Below the pieces are notes generated by a model. The model had not been told where the DNA came from, searched no databases, and saw nothing but the letters and a program-made list of their open reading frames with translations. DNA of 64,000 nt. It comes from Streptomyces sp. HD (GTDB lineage Bacteria > Actinomycetota > Actinomycetes > Streptomycetales > Streptomycetaceae). Both the position numbers and the translations under genes were made by a program. Numbering within the stretch: position 1 is the stretch's first letter; each line of letters opens with the position of its first letter. The stretch spans positions 82,434 through 146,433 of the forward strand of contig NZ_JAQMYP010000024.1 of the NCBI RefSeq assembly GCF_028369295.1. The letters are read 5' to 3'. Below are positions 41,630 to 50,003 of this stretch, in pieces.

Positions 41630-42553
41630 ATGCTGCCTCCGGTGGAAACGGACGAGGAATGGGACGCGGTCGTCCCCGACGAAACCGTCATGCGGCCCGG
41701 CGCGGAGGACCTGTGTGCCCGCCTCGGCCTGGCCGGAACCCCGCTGATCCGTTTCCCCGACGGGTCGCAGCCGGTGTACGCCGTGGGCGACGAACACGTC
41801 CTCAAGCTGTTCCCCGGCGCGGCCGCCCGGGACGGCGAGGCCGAGGGCCGGGTCCTGTCCCATCTCCAGGGGCTCCTGCCGGTACCGACGCCGCAGGTGC
41901 ACGACGCGGGCGGGTACGAGAACGGCTGGCGGTACGTACTGATGTCACGCCTGCACGGCGAGAACCTGGCCGGCGTCTGGAACCGCGTTCCGCGTGCCGA
42001 CCGCGAGCGCCTGGTGGCCGAGATCGGTGAGGCCCTCGCCGTGCTCCACACGGTCGATCCCGGGCCACTCGAAGACGTCCTCGGGCCCGGGGACTGGGGC
42101 GCGTTCGTGGACCGGCAGCGTGCCGGGGCCGTGGAGCGGCAGCGTGGACGCGGGCTGTCGGCCGAGTGGCTGGAGCAGATCCCCGAGTTCCTCGGCTCGG
42201 TCCCGCTGCCGCGCACTCCACGGCGTTCCTTGCTGCACACCGAGGTCATGCGGCAGCACTTCCTAGTCGATCCCGACGGCTGGCGGCTGACCGGCCTCTA
42301 CGACTTCGAGCCGGCCATGATCGGGGACCGGGCCTACGACTTCGTCGGCGTGGGCGTGTTCGTCACGCGGGGCGACCCGTGGCTGCTGGCCCGCCTCGCC
42401 AACGCGTACGGCACCGTCTTCGACCCGGACGAGCTGCTGGCGTACACCCTGCTGCACGTGTACAGCAACCTGCCTTGGTATCTACGGGAGTTGGGCGCCC
42501 CGGCCGACGGCACCCTGCCGTCGCTGGCCCGGGCCTGGTTCGGCATCGAGTGA
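41630..42553 (+). CDS. APH-family phosphotransferase with altered catalytic loop
   Basis: This 307-residue protein has an aminoglycoside-phosphotransferase fold: the ATP Lys in HVLKLFPG, the hinge YVLMSRLHGENL, and the metal Asp in LYDFEPAMIGDRAYDFV. The catalytic loop, usually HGDxxxxN, reads LLHTEVMRQHFLV, so the catalytic Asp is Glu and the Asn is His. Activity may be altered or the substrate unusual. ATG 41630 fits the fold start. No resistance role is implied. Confidence 0.87.
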   Translation: MLPPVETDEEWDAVVPDETVMRPGAEDLCARLGLAGTPLIRFPDGSQPVYAVGDEHVLKLFPGAAARDGEAEGRVLSHLQGLLPVPTPQVHDAGGYENGWRYVLMSRLHGENLAGVWNRVPRADRERLVAEIGEALAVLHTVDPGPLEDVLGPGDWGAFVDRQRAGAVERQRGRGLSAEWLEQIPEFLGSVPLPRTPRRSLLHTEVMRQHFLVDPDGWRLTGLYDFEPAMIGDRAYDFVGVGVFVTRGDPWLLARLANAYGTVFDPDELLAYTLLHVYSNLPWYLRELGAPADGTLPSLARAWFGIE

Positions 42554-42592
42554 CCGGGCCGGGGCACCCGACCGCGCGGCGGGCCGGGCCGC

Positions 42593-43498
42593 TCATCCCT
42601 CGGGCCGTGCGGGCGGCACCACAGCGATCGGGCTCGGGGCGTGCAACAGGACCGCGTGGGTGACCGAGCCCATCATGCGGGCGGGGGCCAGCAGGCGTCG
42701 CCGGTGCCGGCCCACGACGACGAGGTCCGCGTCCCTGGAGGCCGCCACGAGGTGACCCGCCGCGTCGCCCGGGGCCACGTACGGCTCGGCGTGGACGTCC
42801 GGGTGGCGTCCGCGGTGCGGGGCGAGGAAGCCCTCGGCGAGGGTGCGGGTCGCGGCCTCGACGGCGTCCTGATCCTCGGACGGCTGCATGACCTGCGCGG
42901 TCACCGCCGTCCAGAGGTGCAGGGGCCATGCGTAGGCGGCGACGACCTGGAGGCGGGCGCCGCGCAGGGCGGCCTCCGCGAAGGCGAAGGACAGCGCGGC
43001 CTCGTCGGGGCTGTCGACCTGAAGGCCGACGACGACCCGCGGCCCCGGCTCGACGGGCATCCCCTCGTGGACCGGGCGCCCCGGCTTGGGCACCACGACG
43101 ACCGGGCACTCGGCGTCGCGTGCGGCGGCCATGCCGTTGGAGCCGAGCAGCAGTCCGCTGAAGCCGCCCCGGCCGCGACTGCCCAGGACCAGCAGTCCGG
43201 CGGTGGAGCTCAGTTCCGGCAGCACCGCACCGGGCACCCCCTCCAGCGCGAGGTACTCCATGACGGGCCGCTCGATGCGGCCCTCCAGATAGCGGCGTAC
43301 CCGGTCGAGCACCGGATCGTCGTCCGGTGTGGGCTGCCCGGCGGGCAGGACCTCGGGCCCGGCCCAGGATGCGTACTGCTGCACGTGGACCACCCGCAGG
43401 GGCGCCTCGCGCACCAGCGCGGTGTCGAAGGCCCAGTCCAGCGCGACGAGGCTGTCGTCCGAACCGTCGACCGCCGCGATGACCGGCAGGGTGCTCAT
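42593..43498 (-). CDS. tandem universal stress protein
   Basis: This 301-residue protein has two UspA domains. Domain 1 (about 1-145) starts LPVIAAVDGSDDSLVALDWA and carries the ATP motif LVLGSRGRGGFSGLLLGSNG. Domain 2 (about 160-300) ends with VVVGRHRRRLLAPARMMGSVTHAVLLHAP, where the usual GxxGxGG loop is degraded. Tandem Usps in actinobacteria are often induced by hypoxia or redox stress; no such operator was identified here. ATG 43498. Confidence 0.92.
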   Translation of the reverse strand: MSTLPVIAAVDGSDDSLVALDWAFDTALVREAPLRVVHVQQYASWAGPEVLPAGQPTPDDDPVLDRVRRYLEGRIERPVMEYLALEGVPGAVLPELSSTAGLLVLGSRGRGGFSGLLLGSNGMAAARDAECPVVVVPKPGRPVHEGMPVEPGPRVVVGLQVDSPDEAALSFAFAEAALRGARLQVVAAYAWPLHLWTAVTAQVMQPSEDQDAVEAATRTLAEGFLAPHRGRHPDVHAEPYVAPGDAAGHLVAASRDADLVVVGRHRRRLLAPARMMGSVTHAVLLHAPSPIAVVPPARPEG

Positions 43499-43676
43499 GG
43501 GTTCCTCACCTCCGGAATACGACCTTCCCGATCCCGGGGCCAGCCTGGCTCAGGCGTCGCCCTCAGGGGGGTCCTCAAGGTCACGTGTCCGGAAAAACGG
43601 GCGGAACACACCCGGATCGGCCCGAAGGCGGCCGGCGTGCGGGGCGACCGCCCGCCGGCTCACCCGGGCCCGTGCG

Positions 43677-43922
43677 TCACGTCAGGTCGAACTCGCCCTC
43701 CCTCGCACCCGACACGAAGGCGCCCCACTCGGCGGGGGTGAAGATCAGGGAAGGGCTCTCCGGGCGGCCGCTGTTGCGCATCGCGATGAAGCCCTCGACA
43801 AAGGCGATCTGGACATCGCCCACGCCACGGCTGCTTGAGTGCCACTCGGCGCTGCTGAGGTCCAGCTCCGGCTTGTCCCAGCCCGCGAGCGGCGGCTGCT
43901 GCTGGATGGTGCTCTCGGCCAC
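43677..43922 (-). CDS. DUF397 protein
   Basis: This 81-residue protein contains the DUF397 core: AEWHSSSRG, VEGFIAMRNSGRPESPSLIFTPAEWGAFVSGAREGEFD. Such proteins usually accompany an XRE-type regulator in Streptomyces (bldB/abaA-like pairs), but no partner is adjacent, so this one is orphan. GTG 43922 has GGGAGGA upstream at good spacing. Confidence 0.9.
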   Translation of the reverse strand: MAESTIQQQPPLAGWDKPELDLSSAEWHSSSRGVGDVQIAFVEGFIAMRNSGRPESPSLIFTPAEWGAFVSGAREGEFDLT

Positions 43923-44040
43923 GTCCGTGCTCCTCCCGGTTCGTCGTCCGCGGCCAGCCTAGCGATCGGTCCCGAGTGCCAACAGGCCACGTGAGGGGGA
44001 CCTTTGCGGAGGCGTCTCCACCGCCCTCCGGCGAAAGGTC

Positions 44041-45207
44041 TCAGGCGTCGGGGGGCGCGGCGCCCACCAGCCACATCGAGAAGAACTGGGACCCACCGCC
44101 GTAGGCATGTCCCAGCACCTTCCGGGCCCGCTCGACCTGGTGTTCCCCGGCCTGTCCGCGCACCTGAAGGGCCGCCTCCGCGAAACGGATCATGCCGGAG
44201 GCCCCGATGGGGTTGGTGGACAGGACGCCGCCGGACATGTTCACCGGCAGGTCACCGTCGAGTTCCGTCACCCCGGACTCGGTGAGCTTCCAGCCCTCGC
44301 CCTCGGCGGCGAAGCCGAGGTTCTCCAGCCACATGGGCTCGTACCAGGAGAACGGCACATACATCTCGACGGCGTCGATGTCCCGGCGCGGGTCGGCGAT
44401 CCCGGCCTGCCGGTACACATCCGCCGCACAGTCCTTGCCGGCCTGCGGCGACACGGCGTCCTTGCCCGCGAAGAGGGTGGGCTCGCTGCGCATGGCGCCG
44501 CCGAGCATCCAGGCGGGCGGCCTGGGCGCACGAGCGGCTCCGGCCCGGTCGGTGAGGATCATCGCGCAGGCGCCGTCGGAGGAGGGGCAGGTCTCCGAGT
44601 AGCGGATCGGGTCCCACAGCATCGGCGAGGCCTGGACCTTCTCCAGGGTGATGTCGTGCTCATGCAGATGGGCGTAGGGGTTCTTCAGCGCGTTGCGCCG
44701 GTCCTTGTACGCCACCAGGGAGCCGACCGTGTCGGGTGCGCCGCTGCGCCGCATGTACGCGCGCACGTGCGGCGCGAAGAAGCCGCCCGCGCCGGCCAGC
44801 AGGGGCTGCTGGAAGGGGATCGGCAGGGACAGTCCCCACATGGCGTTGGACTCGGACTGCTTCTCGAAGGCCAGCGTCAGCACGGTGCCGTGCACACGGG
44901 CCGCGACCAGGTTGGCGGCGACCAGGGCCGTGGATCCGCCGACCGACCCGGCCGTGTGCACCCGGAGCATGGGCTTGCCGACCGCGCCGAGGGCGTCGGC
45001 GAGGTACAGCTCCGGCATCATCACGCCCTCGAAGAAGTCGGGCGCCTTGCCGATGACCACGGCGTCGACGTCCGCCCACGTCAACTCGGCGTCGTCGAGG
45101 GCCCGCCCAGCGGCCTCCCGGACGAGCCCGGCGATCGACACGTCCCGGCGCGCCGCGACGTGCTTGGTCTGACCGACGCCCACGACGGCCACGGGCTCCT
45201 TGCTCAT
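44041..45207 (-). CDS. thiolase/lipid-transfer protein, Ltp3-like
   Basis: This 388-residue thiolase-fold protein of the SCP2/lipid-transfer type starts MSKEPVAVVGVGQTKHVA, has the nucleophile-region VHTAGSVGGSTAL (no classical thiolase Cys there) and ends with NPIGASGMIRFAEAALQVRG and HAYGGGSQFFSMW. Length and operon position match Ltp3 (Rv3523), an aldolase-type protein needed for C24-branched sterol side-chain cleavage in Rhodococcus. It is the last gene of the echA-DUF35-ltp-ltp operon; its start overlaps the preceding stop. Confidence 0.87.
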   Translation of the reverse strand: MSKEPVAVVGVGQTKHVAARRDVSIAGLVREAAGRALDDAELTWADVDAVVIGKAPDFFEGVMMPELYLADALGAVGKPMLRVHTAGSVGGSTALVAANLVAARVHGTVLTLAFEKQSESNAMWGLSLPIPFQQPLLAGAGGFFAPHVRAYMRRSGAPDTVGSLVAYKDRRNALKNPYAHLHEHDITLEKVQASPMLWDPIRYSETCPSSDGACAMILTDRAGAARAPRPPAWMLGGAMRSEPTLFAGKDAVSPQAGKDCAADVYRQAGIADPRRDIDAVEMYVPFSWYEPMWLENLGFAAEGEGWKLTESGVTELDGDLPVNMSGGVLSTNPIGASGMIRFAEAALQVRGQAGEHQVERARKVLGHAYGGGSQFFSMWLVGAAPPDA

Positions 45208-46253
45208 CGCGGATCCCCTTCGAGTACGGCGACCAGGTTCTGTTGGAGGCAGGGGCCGGACGTGGCGTGTGCGAGGGCGCGGTCGGATTCGCCCCGGTGG
45301 ACCCGGGCCGCGGCCTCGCCGATGCGGATGAGCCCGGCGGCCATGACAGGGTTCGCGGCGAGCGCCCCGCCGGACGGGTTGACGCGTACGCCGCCGTCGA
45401 GCTTGAGCGCCTTGCGCAGCACGACCTCCTGCGCGGTGAAGGGCGCATGCAACTCGGCGGTGTCGACGGGCCGTTCGAACGCGCCCGCCTTCTCCGCGGC
45501 GAGGCGCGCCGAGGGCGAGTCGGTCAGGTCGCGCACCCCGAGACTGTGAGCCTCGATGCGGTGATCGATGCCGCGGATCCAGGCGGGCCGGTCGCACAGC
45601 TCGCGGGCCCGCTCCCCCGCCGCGAGGATCACGGCGGCGGCTCCGTCGCCGATGGGCGGGCAGTCACCGGTACGCAGCGGTCGTACGACGTACTCGCCCT
45701 GCGGAACCGAACCCCGCAGCTGGGCATGGGAGTTGTCGGTGGCGTCCGCGCGGCTGCGGGCGGCCACCGCGGCGAGGGCGGGTTCGTCCGTGTCGCCGGC
45801 GTCGATGAGGGCCTGGGCCTGGAGGGCGGCCAGGGCTATGGAGTCCGGCCACAGAGGGGCGACGTAGTAGGGGTCGAGCTGGCGGGTGAGGACGTCGCGC
45901 AGGGGGCCGGGTGAGGACTTGCCGTAGGAGTAGACGAGCGCGGTGTCGGCGTCCCCGGTCAAGAGCTTGGTCCACGCCTCGTACAGCGCCCACGCGCCGT
46001 CCATCTCGACGTGCGACTCGGAGATCGGCGGCCAGGCGCCTACGCCGTCGAGGGCGAGGGTGAAGGAGAAGGCGCGGCCGGCGAGGTAGTCGCTGGAGCC
46101 GGAGCAGGTGAAGCCGATGTCGGCGGTCTTCAGGCCGGTCTGCGCCAGTACCTCGTGCAGCACGGGCATGAGCATCTCCACCTCGGAGTGCTCCTCGCTG
46201 GTGCGCCGGTGGTCGGTCTGTGCGAAGGCGACTACGGCGATCTCGCGGTTCAC
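45204..46253 (-). CDS. thiolase/lipid-transfer protein, Ltp4-like
   Basis: This 349-residue thiolase-fold protein begins VNREIAVVAFAQTDHRR and contains GFTCSGSSDYLAG, GDCPPIGDGAAAVILAAG and NPSGGALAANPVMAAGLIR. It resembles Ltp4 (Rv3522, about 354 residues), which pairs with a DUF35 protein as an acyl-CoA lyase. GTG 46253 overlaps the DUF35 stop (GTGA) and its own stop overlaps the next ltp start, so stoichiometric expression is likely. Confidence 0.87.
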   Translation of the reverse strand: MNREIAVVAFAQTDHRRTSEEHSEVEMLMPVLHEVLAQTGLKTADIGFTCSGSSDYLAGRAFSFTLALDGVGAWPPISESHVEMDGAWALYEAWTKLLTGDADTALVYSYGKSSPGPLRDVLTRQLDPYYVAPLWPDSIALAALQAQALIDAGDTDEPALAAVAARSRADATDNSHAQLRGSVPQGEYVVRPLRTGDCPPIGDGAAAVILAAGERARELCDRPAWIRGIDHRIEAHSLGVRDLTDSPSARLAAEKAGAFERPVDTAELHAPFTAQEVVLRKALKLDGGVRVNPSGGALAANPVMAAGLIRIGEAAARVHRGESDRALAHATSGPCLQQNLVAVLEGDPR

Positions 46254-47257
46254 AGCAGCTCCCGGTAGGTGTCGTAGTCCGCGTCGGGCTCGCCCGTGGG
46301 CCGGTAGTGGTCGGGGTAGCGGGCACCCTCCGTCCACACCGGTTCGACCCGCAGACCCATGCGCACCTGGTCGTAGGGGATCCCGCCGATCCGCCCGTGC
46401 AGGGCGAGGCCGGCGCCGTCGAGGGCGATGTGGGCGTAGACGTAGGGCACTTCGATGTCGAGATTCGCCGTATGAGCAGCCTTGATGTTGACGATGCAGA
46501 ACGTGGTGACTGTGCCGTGGGGCCCTACTTCGACCTGTTCCGATGTGGCGAGGCCACATGTGGGGCACGCACCCCTCGGCGGGACGTACACCTTGCGGCA
46601 GGACGGGCATCGCTCGCCGACGTTGCGGTGTTCGGCCAGCGCGTTGATGTAGGCGGTCTGGGCGCGGCCGGGCGAGTAGGTGTAGTCGAGGCGGGCCGGG
46701 GCGACGATGCCGGTGACCGGATCCTCGAACTCGCCGGTGCGAACAGCCGGTTCGGCCTCACCGGTGCGAAGCGCTGGCTCGGCCGTTCCGCCGACCTCGC
46801 GGCCGTTTCCGCTCGGGCTGTCGTCGTACGGCTCGAAGCAGGCGATGTCGGTGATCGCGCCGACGCGTTCCCCCGCCCAGCGGATCCGGACCCGCATGCC
46901 GGTGCGCACGGCGTCGGGGCCGGGGGCGTCGAGGGCGTGCAGAAGGGCGGTGTCGGCGCCGTCTAGGCGGACCAGGACCCAGGCGAAGGGCGTGTCGAGG
47001 GGCTGGTCGCGGCGCGGGGCGTGGTTCCAGGCCCAGGTGGTGACCGTGCCGGTGGGGGCGACCTCGACCAGGTCGCGGATCTCCTCGGCGGTGACGGGGT
47101 CGTACTCGACGGGTGGGACGAGGGTGCGGCCGTCTCCGGTGCGCACTCCGAGGACGACGCGTTCGCGCAGGCCGGTGAGGAAGGCGCTCTGGACGGGGCC
47201 GAGGGAGCGGGTGAAGGGGAACTCGACGACCAGGGGGGCTTTGAGAACGTCCGGCAC
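46250..47257 (-). CDS. tandem DUF35 OB-fold/zinc-ribbon protein, Rv3521-like
   Basis: This 335-residue protein has two DUF35 modules. The first (about 1-150) is an OB fold without a Cys ribbon. The second (about 185-330) carries a rubredoxin-like zinc ribbon, CPSCRKVYVPPRGACPTCG, then an OB fold. DUF35 proteins bind and activate thiolase-like lyases, and Rv3521 holds the same place next to ltp4-ltp3 in mycobacteria. GTG 47257 follows GAGGGAG, 13 bases after echA. Confidence 0.88.
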   Translation of the reverse strand: MPDVLKAPLVVEFPFTRSLGPVQSAFLTGLRERVVLGVRTGDGRTLVPPVEYDPVTAEEIRDLVEVAPTGTVTTWAWNHAPRRDQPLDTPFAWVLVRLDGADTALLHALDAPGPDAVRTGMRVRIRWAGERVGAITDIACFEPYDDSPSGNGREVGGTAEPALRTGEAEPAVRTGEFEDPVTGIVAPARLDYTYSPGRAQTAYINALAEHRNVGERCPSCRKVYVPPRGACPTCGLATSEQVEVGPHGTVTTFCIVNIKAAHTANLDIEVPYVYAHIALDGAGLALHGRIGGIPYDQVRMGLRVEPVWTEGARYPDHYRPTGEPDADYDTYRELL

Positions 47258-47270
47258 GATGGCTCCCTCG

Positions 47271-48071
47271 TCAGGCTCGCTTGTAGTCGGGTGACCGCTT
47301 CTCCGCGAAGGCGCGGGCGCCTTCCTTCGCGTCGGCGGTGTCGAAGATCGGCCAGCCGCGCTTCAGTTCGGCGGCGAGACCGTCGGTCTCGGTCATCTCG
47401 GCGGTCTCGTACACGGACGCCTTCACGGCCTCCACGGCGAGCGGTCCGCAGGCGTTGACCAGGTCGGCGATCTCCAGGGCCTTGTCGAGGGCCGTGCCGT
47501 CGGGGACGACATGGCCGATCAGACCGATGTCGGCCGCCTCGCGAGCGCTGTAGGGACGGCCGGTGAGCAGCATCTCCAGGGCGTGGGTGCGCGGGATCTG
47601 GCGTTGCAGGCGGACCGTGGAGCCGCCGATCGGGAACAGACCCCGCTTGACCTCGAAGAGCCCGAAGGTGGCCGACTCGCCGGCGACCCGGATGTCCGTG
47701 CCCTGGAGCATCTCGGTGCCGCCCGCCACGCAATGCCCCTCGACGGCCGCGATCACCGGCTTGCGAGGGCGATGGTGGCGCAGCATCGCCTTCCAGTGCA
47801 GGTCGGGATCGGCCTTGAGCCGGTCGCGGTACTGCTGACCCGTCATGCCGTTGCCGGCGAGGGCCTTGAGGTCCATGCCCGCGCAGAAGCAGCCCCCCGC
47901 TCCGGTGAACACGATCGAGCGGACCGAGTCGTCGGCGTCGGCCTCGACCCAGCCGTCGTAGAGACCCACCAGCATCGGCAACGAGAGCGCGTTCTTCGCC
48001 TCGGGCCTGTTGAGCGTGAGCACCAGTGTGGCGCCCTCGCGCCGCATCGTGAGGTGTTCCGTCCCACCCAT
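47271..48071 (-). CDS. enoyl-CoA hydratase, EchA19-like
   Basis: This 266-residue crotonase has the oxyanion-hole segments GGCFCAGMDLKAL and VEGHCVAGGTEMLQGTD, and the catalytic-glutamate region FGLFEVKRGLFPIGG. It matches EchA19 (Rv3516, 263 residues), a hydratase for C24 steroid enoyl-CoA in M. tuberculosis. ATG 48071 is the first gene of the operon and faces a FadD19-like gene across a 178-base divergent promoter. Confidence 0.88.
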   Translation of the reverse strand: MGGTEHLTMRREGATLVLTLNRPEAKNALSLPMLVGLYDGWVEADADDSVRSIVFTGAGGCFCAGMDLKALAGNGMTGQQYRDRLKADPDLHWKAMLRHHRPRKPVIAAVEGHCVAGGTEMLQGTDIRVAGESATFGLFEVKRGLFPIGGSTVRLQRQIPRTHALEMLLTGRPYSAREAADIGLIGHVVPDGTALDKALEIADLVNACGPLAVEAVKASVYETAEMTETDGLAAELKRGWPIFDTADAKEGARAFAEKRSPDYKRA

Positions 48072-48095
48072 GAGCCGTCTCCCCTCTGACAGAAC

Positions 48096-48109
48096 GAGAA
48101 CAGGTTGCA
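48096..48109. promoter_or_regulatory. KstR-like operator candidate
   Basis: GAGAACAGGTTGCA matches seven of the eight fixed positions of the KstR consensus TNNAACNNGTTNNA (only the first T differs). It lies 25 bases upstream of the echA start in the divergent promoter. KstR is the TetR-type repressor of sterol catabolism in mycolata; its presence in this organism is unknown. Confidence 0.55.
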
Positions 48110-48136
48110 GTAGGCGGCAGAGCACTTCAAGGGTTT

Positions 48137-48153
48137 TCTGACAGACAGTCAGA
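48137..48153. promoter_or_regulatory. inverted repeat, TetR-type operator candidate
   Basis: TCTGAC-AGACA-GTCAGA is a perfect 6-5-6 inverted repeat in the centre of the divergent echA/fadD promoter, of the size bound by TetR-family fatty-acid regulators. It is independent of the KstR-like site 27 bases away. Confidence 0.6.
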
Positions 48154-48249
48154 TTCTTTTGCGCGGAGGCTTCACAGTTGTGCCGCCCTTTGCTCTGATG
48201 ACCGGCGAACCGTCGGAGAGCCAGGCCCTGTCGAGGTCCAGGAGGAGCG

Positions 48250-49887
48250 GTGGAGTACAACCTTGCCGACCTGTTCGAGTCGGTCGTCGACGCGGTTCCC
48301 GACCGCGAGGCGCTCGTGTACGTCGACCACCCGGGCACGGGTGCGGAGCGCCGCCTGACGTACGCGGAGCTGGACGCGGCCGCCAACCGGATCGGCCACC
48401 ATCTGATCGACAGCGGGATACGTCCCGGCGAGCACCTCGGGCTCCACCTCTACAACGGCGTCGAGTATGTGCAGACGGTGCTGGGCTGCCTGAAGGCGCG
48501 GATCGTTCCGGTCAACGTCAACTACCGCTACGTGGAAGAGGAGTTGGTGTACCTCTACCAGGACGCCGATCTGGTGGCCCTGGTCTTCGACGCCGAGTTC
48601 ACGGACCGGGTGGCGGCGGCGCTGCCTCGGGTGGACGGGCTGCGGCATCTGGTGCGAAAGGGCGACCCGGCGCCGGGTGCGGCCGATGCACCGGTCCGGG
48701 CGTCCGTGCCCGCCGTCGCCTTCGCGGACGCCGAGGCCGCCGGGTCGCCCGAGCGCGGGTTCCCGGCACGGTCCGGGGACGACCAGTTCATCATCTACAC
48801 CGGCGGCACCACCGGGATGCCCAAGGGTGTGATGTGGCGTCAGGAGGACCTGTTCTTCTCGGGGCTGGGTGGCGGAGCGCCGACCGGTGAGCCGGTACAG
48901 AAGCCGGAGGAACTCGCCGAGCGGGTGGCGGCGGGCGGTGACGGGATCACCTTCTTCCCCACCGCCCCGCTGATGCACGGGACGTCCACACTGACCGCCT
49001 TCATCGGCTTCAACTTCGGCCAGCGTGTGGTGATCCACCGCAAGTACGTGCCGGAGGAGGTCCTGCGGACGATCGAGAAGGAGAAGGTCACCAGTATGTC
49101 GCTGGTCGGCGACGCGATGCTGCGGCCGCTGGTCGACGCGCTCAGCGGGCCCATGAAGGGTACGGACTGCTCGTCGATGTTCAGCGTGTCGTCGTCCGGC
49201 GCGATCATGTCCGACACGGTGCGCCGGCAGTTCCAGGAGCTGGTCCCCAACGTGCTGCTGCTCAACAACTTCGGCTCCTCGGAGTCCGGCTTCAACGGCA
49301 CCGCGACCGAGGACTCCGGCCCGGAGCGCGGCTTCCGTATCCGCGTCAACTCCCGTACGCAGGTGGTCGATCCGGCCACCCACGAGCCGGTCGCGGTGGG
49401 CGAGGTGGGCCGGGTGGCGCAGTGCGGACATGTGCCGCTCGGCTACTACAACGACCCGGGGAAAACCGCCGAGACCTTCTTCGAGAAGGACGGCGAGCGA
49501 TGGGTGCTGCTCGGCGACATGGCCACGGTCGACGAGGAGGGCGTCGTCACCGTGCTGGGCCGTGGCTCGCAGTGCATCAACACCGGGGGCGAAAAGGTGT
49601 ACCCCGAGGAGGTCGAGCAGGCTCTCAAGTCCCATCCCGATGTGTACGACGCGCTGGTGGCCGGGGTGCCGGACGCCAGGTGGGGAAACCATGTGGCGGC
49701 CGTGGTGCAGTTGCGGACGGGTGCGGTGCGCCCTTCGCTGGCGGACATCCAGACGCACTGCCGCTCCCATCTCGCCGGCTACAAGATCCCGCGCCAGCTG
49801 GTGATCACCGAGTCCATTCGGCGCTCGCCCAGCGGCAAGGCGGACTACCGGTGGGCGCGTGAGGTGGCGGTGGCGGCGGACGGATGA
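48250..49887 (+). CDS. acyl-CoA synthetase, FadD19-like
   Basis: This 545-residue ANL-family ligase has the P-loop IIYTGGTTGMPKGVMWR, LLLNNFGSSESG (A5 region), WVLLGDMATVDEEG (A7) and the final catalytic Lys in RRSPSGKADYRWA. Length and central TFFPTAPLMHGTS resemble FadD19 (Rv3515c), the CoA ligase for C24-branched steroid acids. GTG 48250 follows AGGAGGAG. It is divergent from the echA operon exactly as fadD19 is from echA19 in M. tuberculosis. An ordinary long-chain acid substrate cannot be excluded. Confidence 0.9.
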   Translation: MEYNLADLFESVVDAVPDREALVYVDHPGTGAERRLTYAELDAAANRIGHHLIDSGIRPGEHLGLHLYNGVEYVQTVLGCLKARIVPVNVNYRYVEEELVYLYQDADLVALVFDAEFTDRVAAALPRVDGLRHLVRKGDPAPGAADAPVRASVPAVAFADAEAAGSPERGFPARSGDDQFIIYTGGTTGMPKGVMWRQEDLFFSGLGGGAPTGEPVQKPEELAERVAAGGDGITFFPTAPLMHGTSTLTAFIGFNFGQRVVIHRKYVPEEVLRTIEKEKVTSMSLVGDAMLRPLVDALSGPMKGTDCSSMFSVSSSGAIMSDTVRRQFQELVPNVLLLNNFGSSESGFNGTATEDSGPERGFRIRVNSRTQVVDPATHEPVAVGEVGRVAQCGHVPLGYYNDPGKTAETFFEKDGERWVLLGDMATVDEEGVVTVLGRGSQCINTGGEKVYPEEVEQALKSHPDVYDALVAGVPDARWGNHVAAVVQLRTGAVRPSLADIQTHCRSHLAGYKIPRQLVITESIRRSPSGKADYRWAREVAVAADG

Positions 49888-50003
49888 ATTCCGGACAGGT
49901 CCGATTGAACCTAAGGTGACGTGCGGACGTACTCGTGGTGGCAGGCCCGGTCTTCGGGCGCTGTTCGCCATGCCATCGCAAGACCGCACGGGAGGTCCTC
50001 CGG

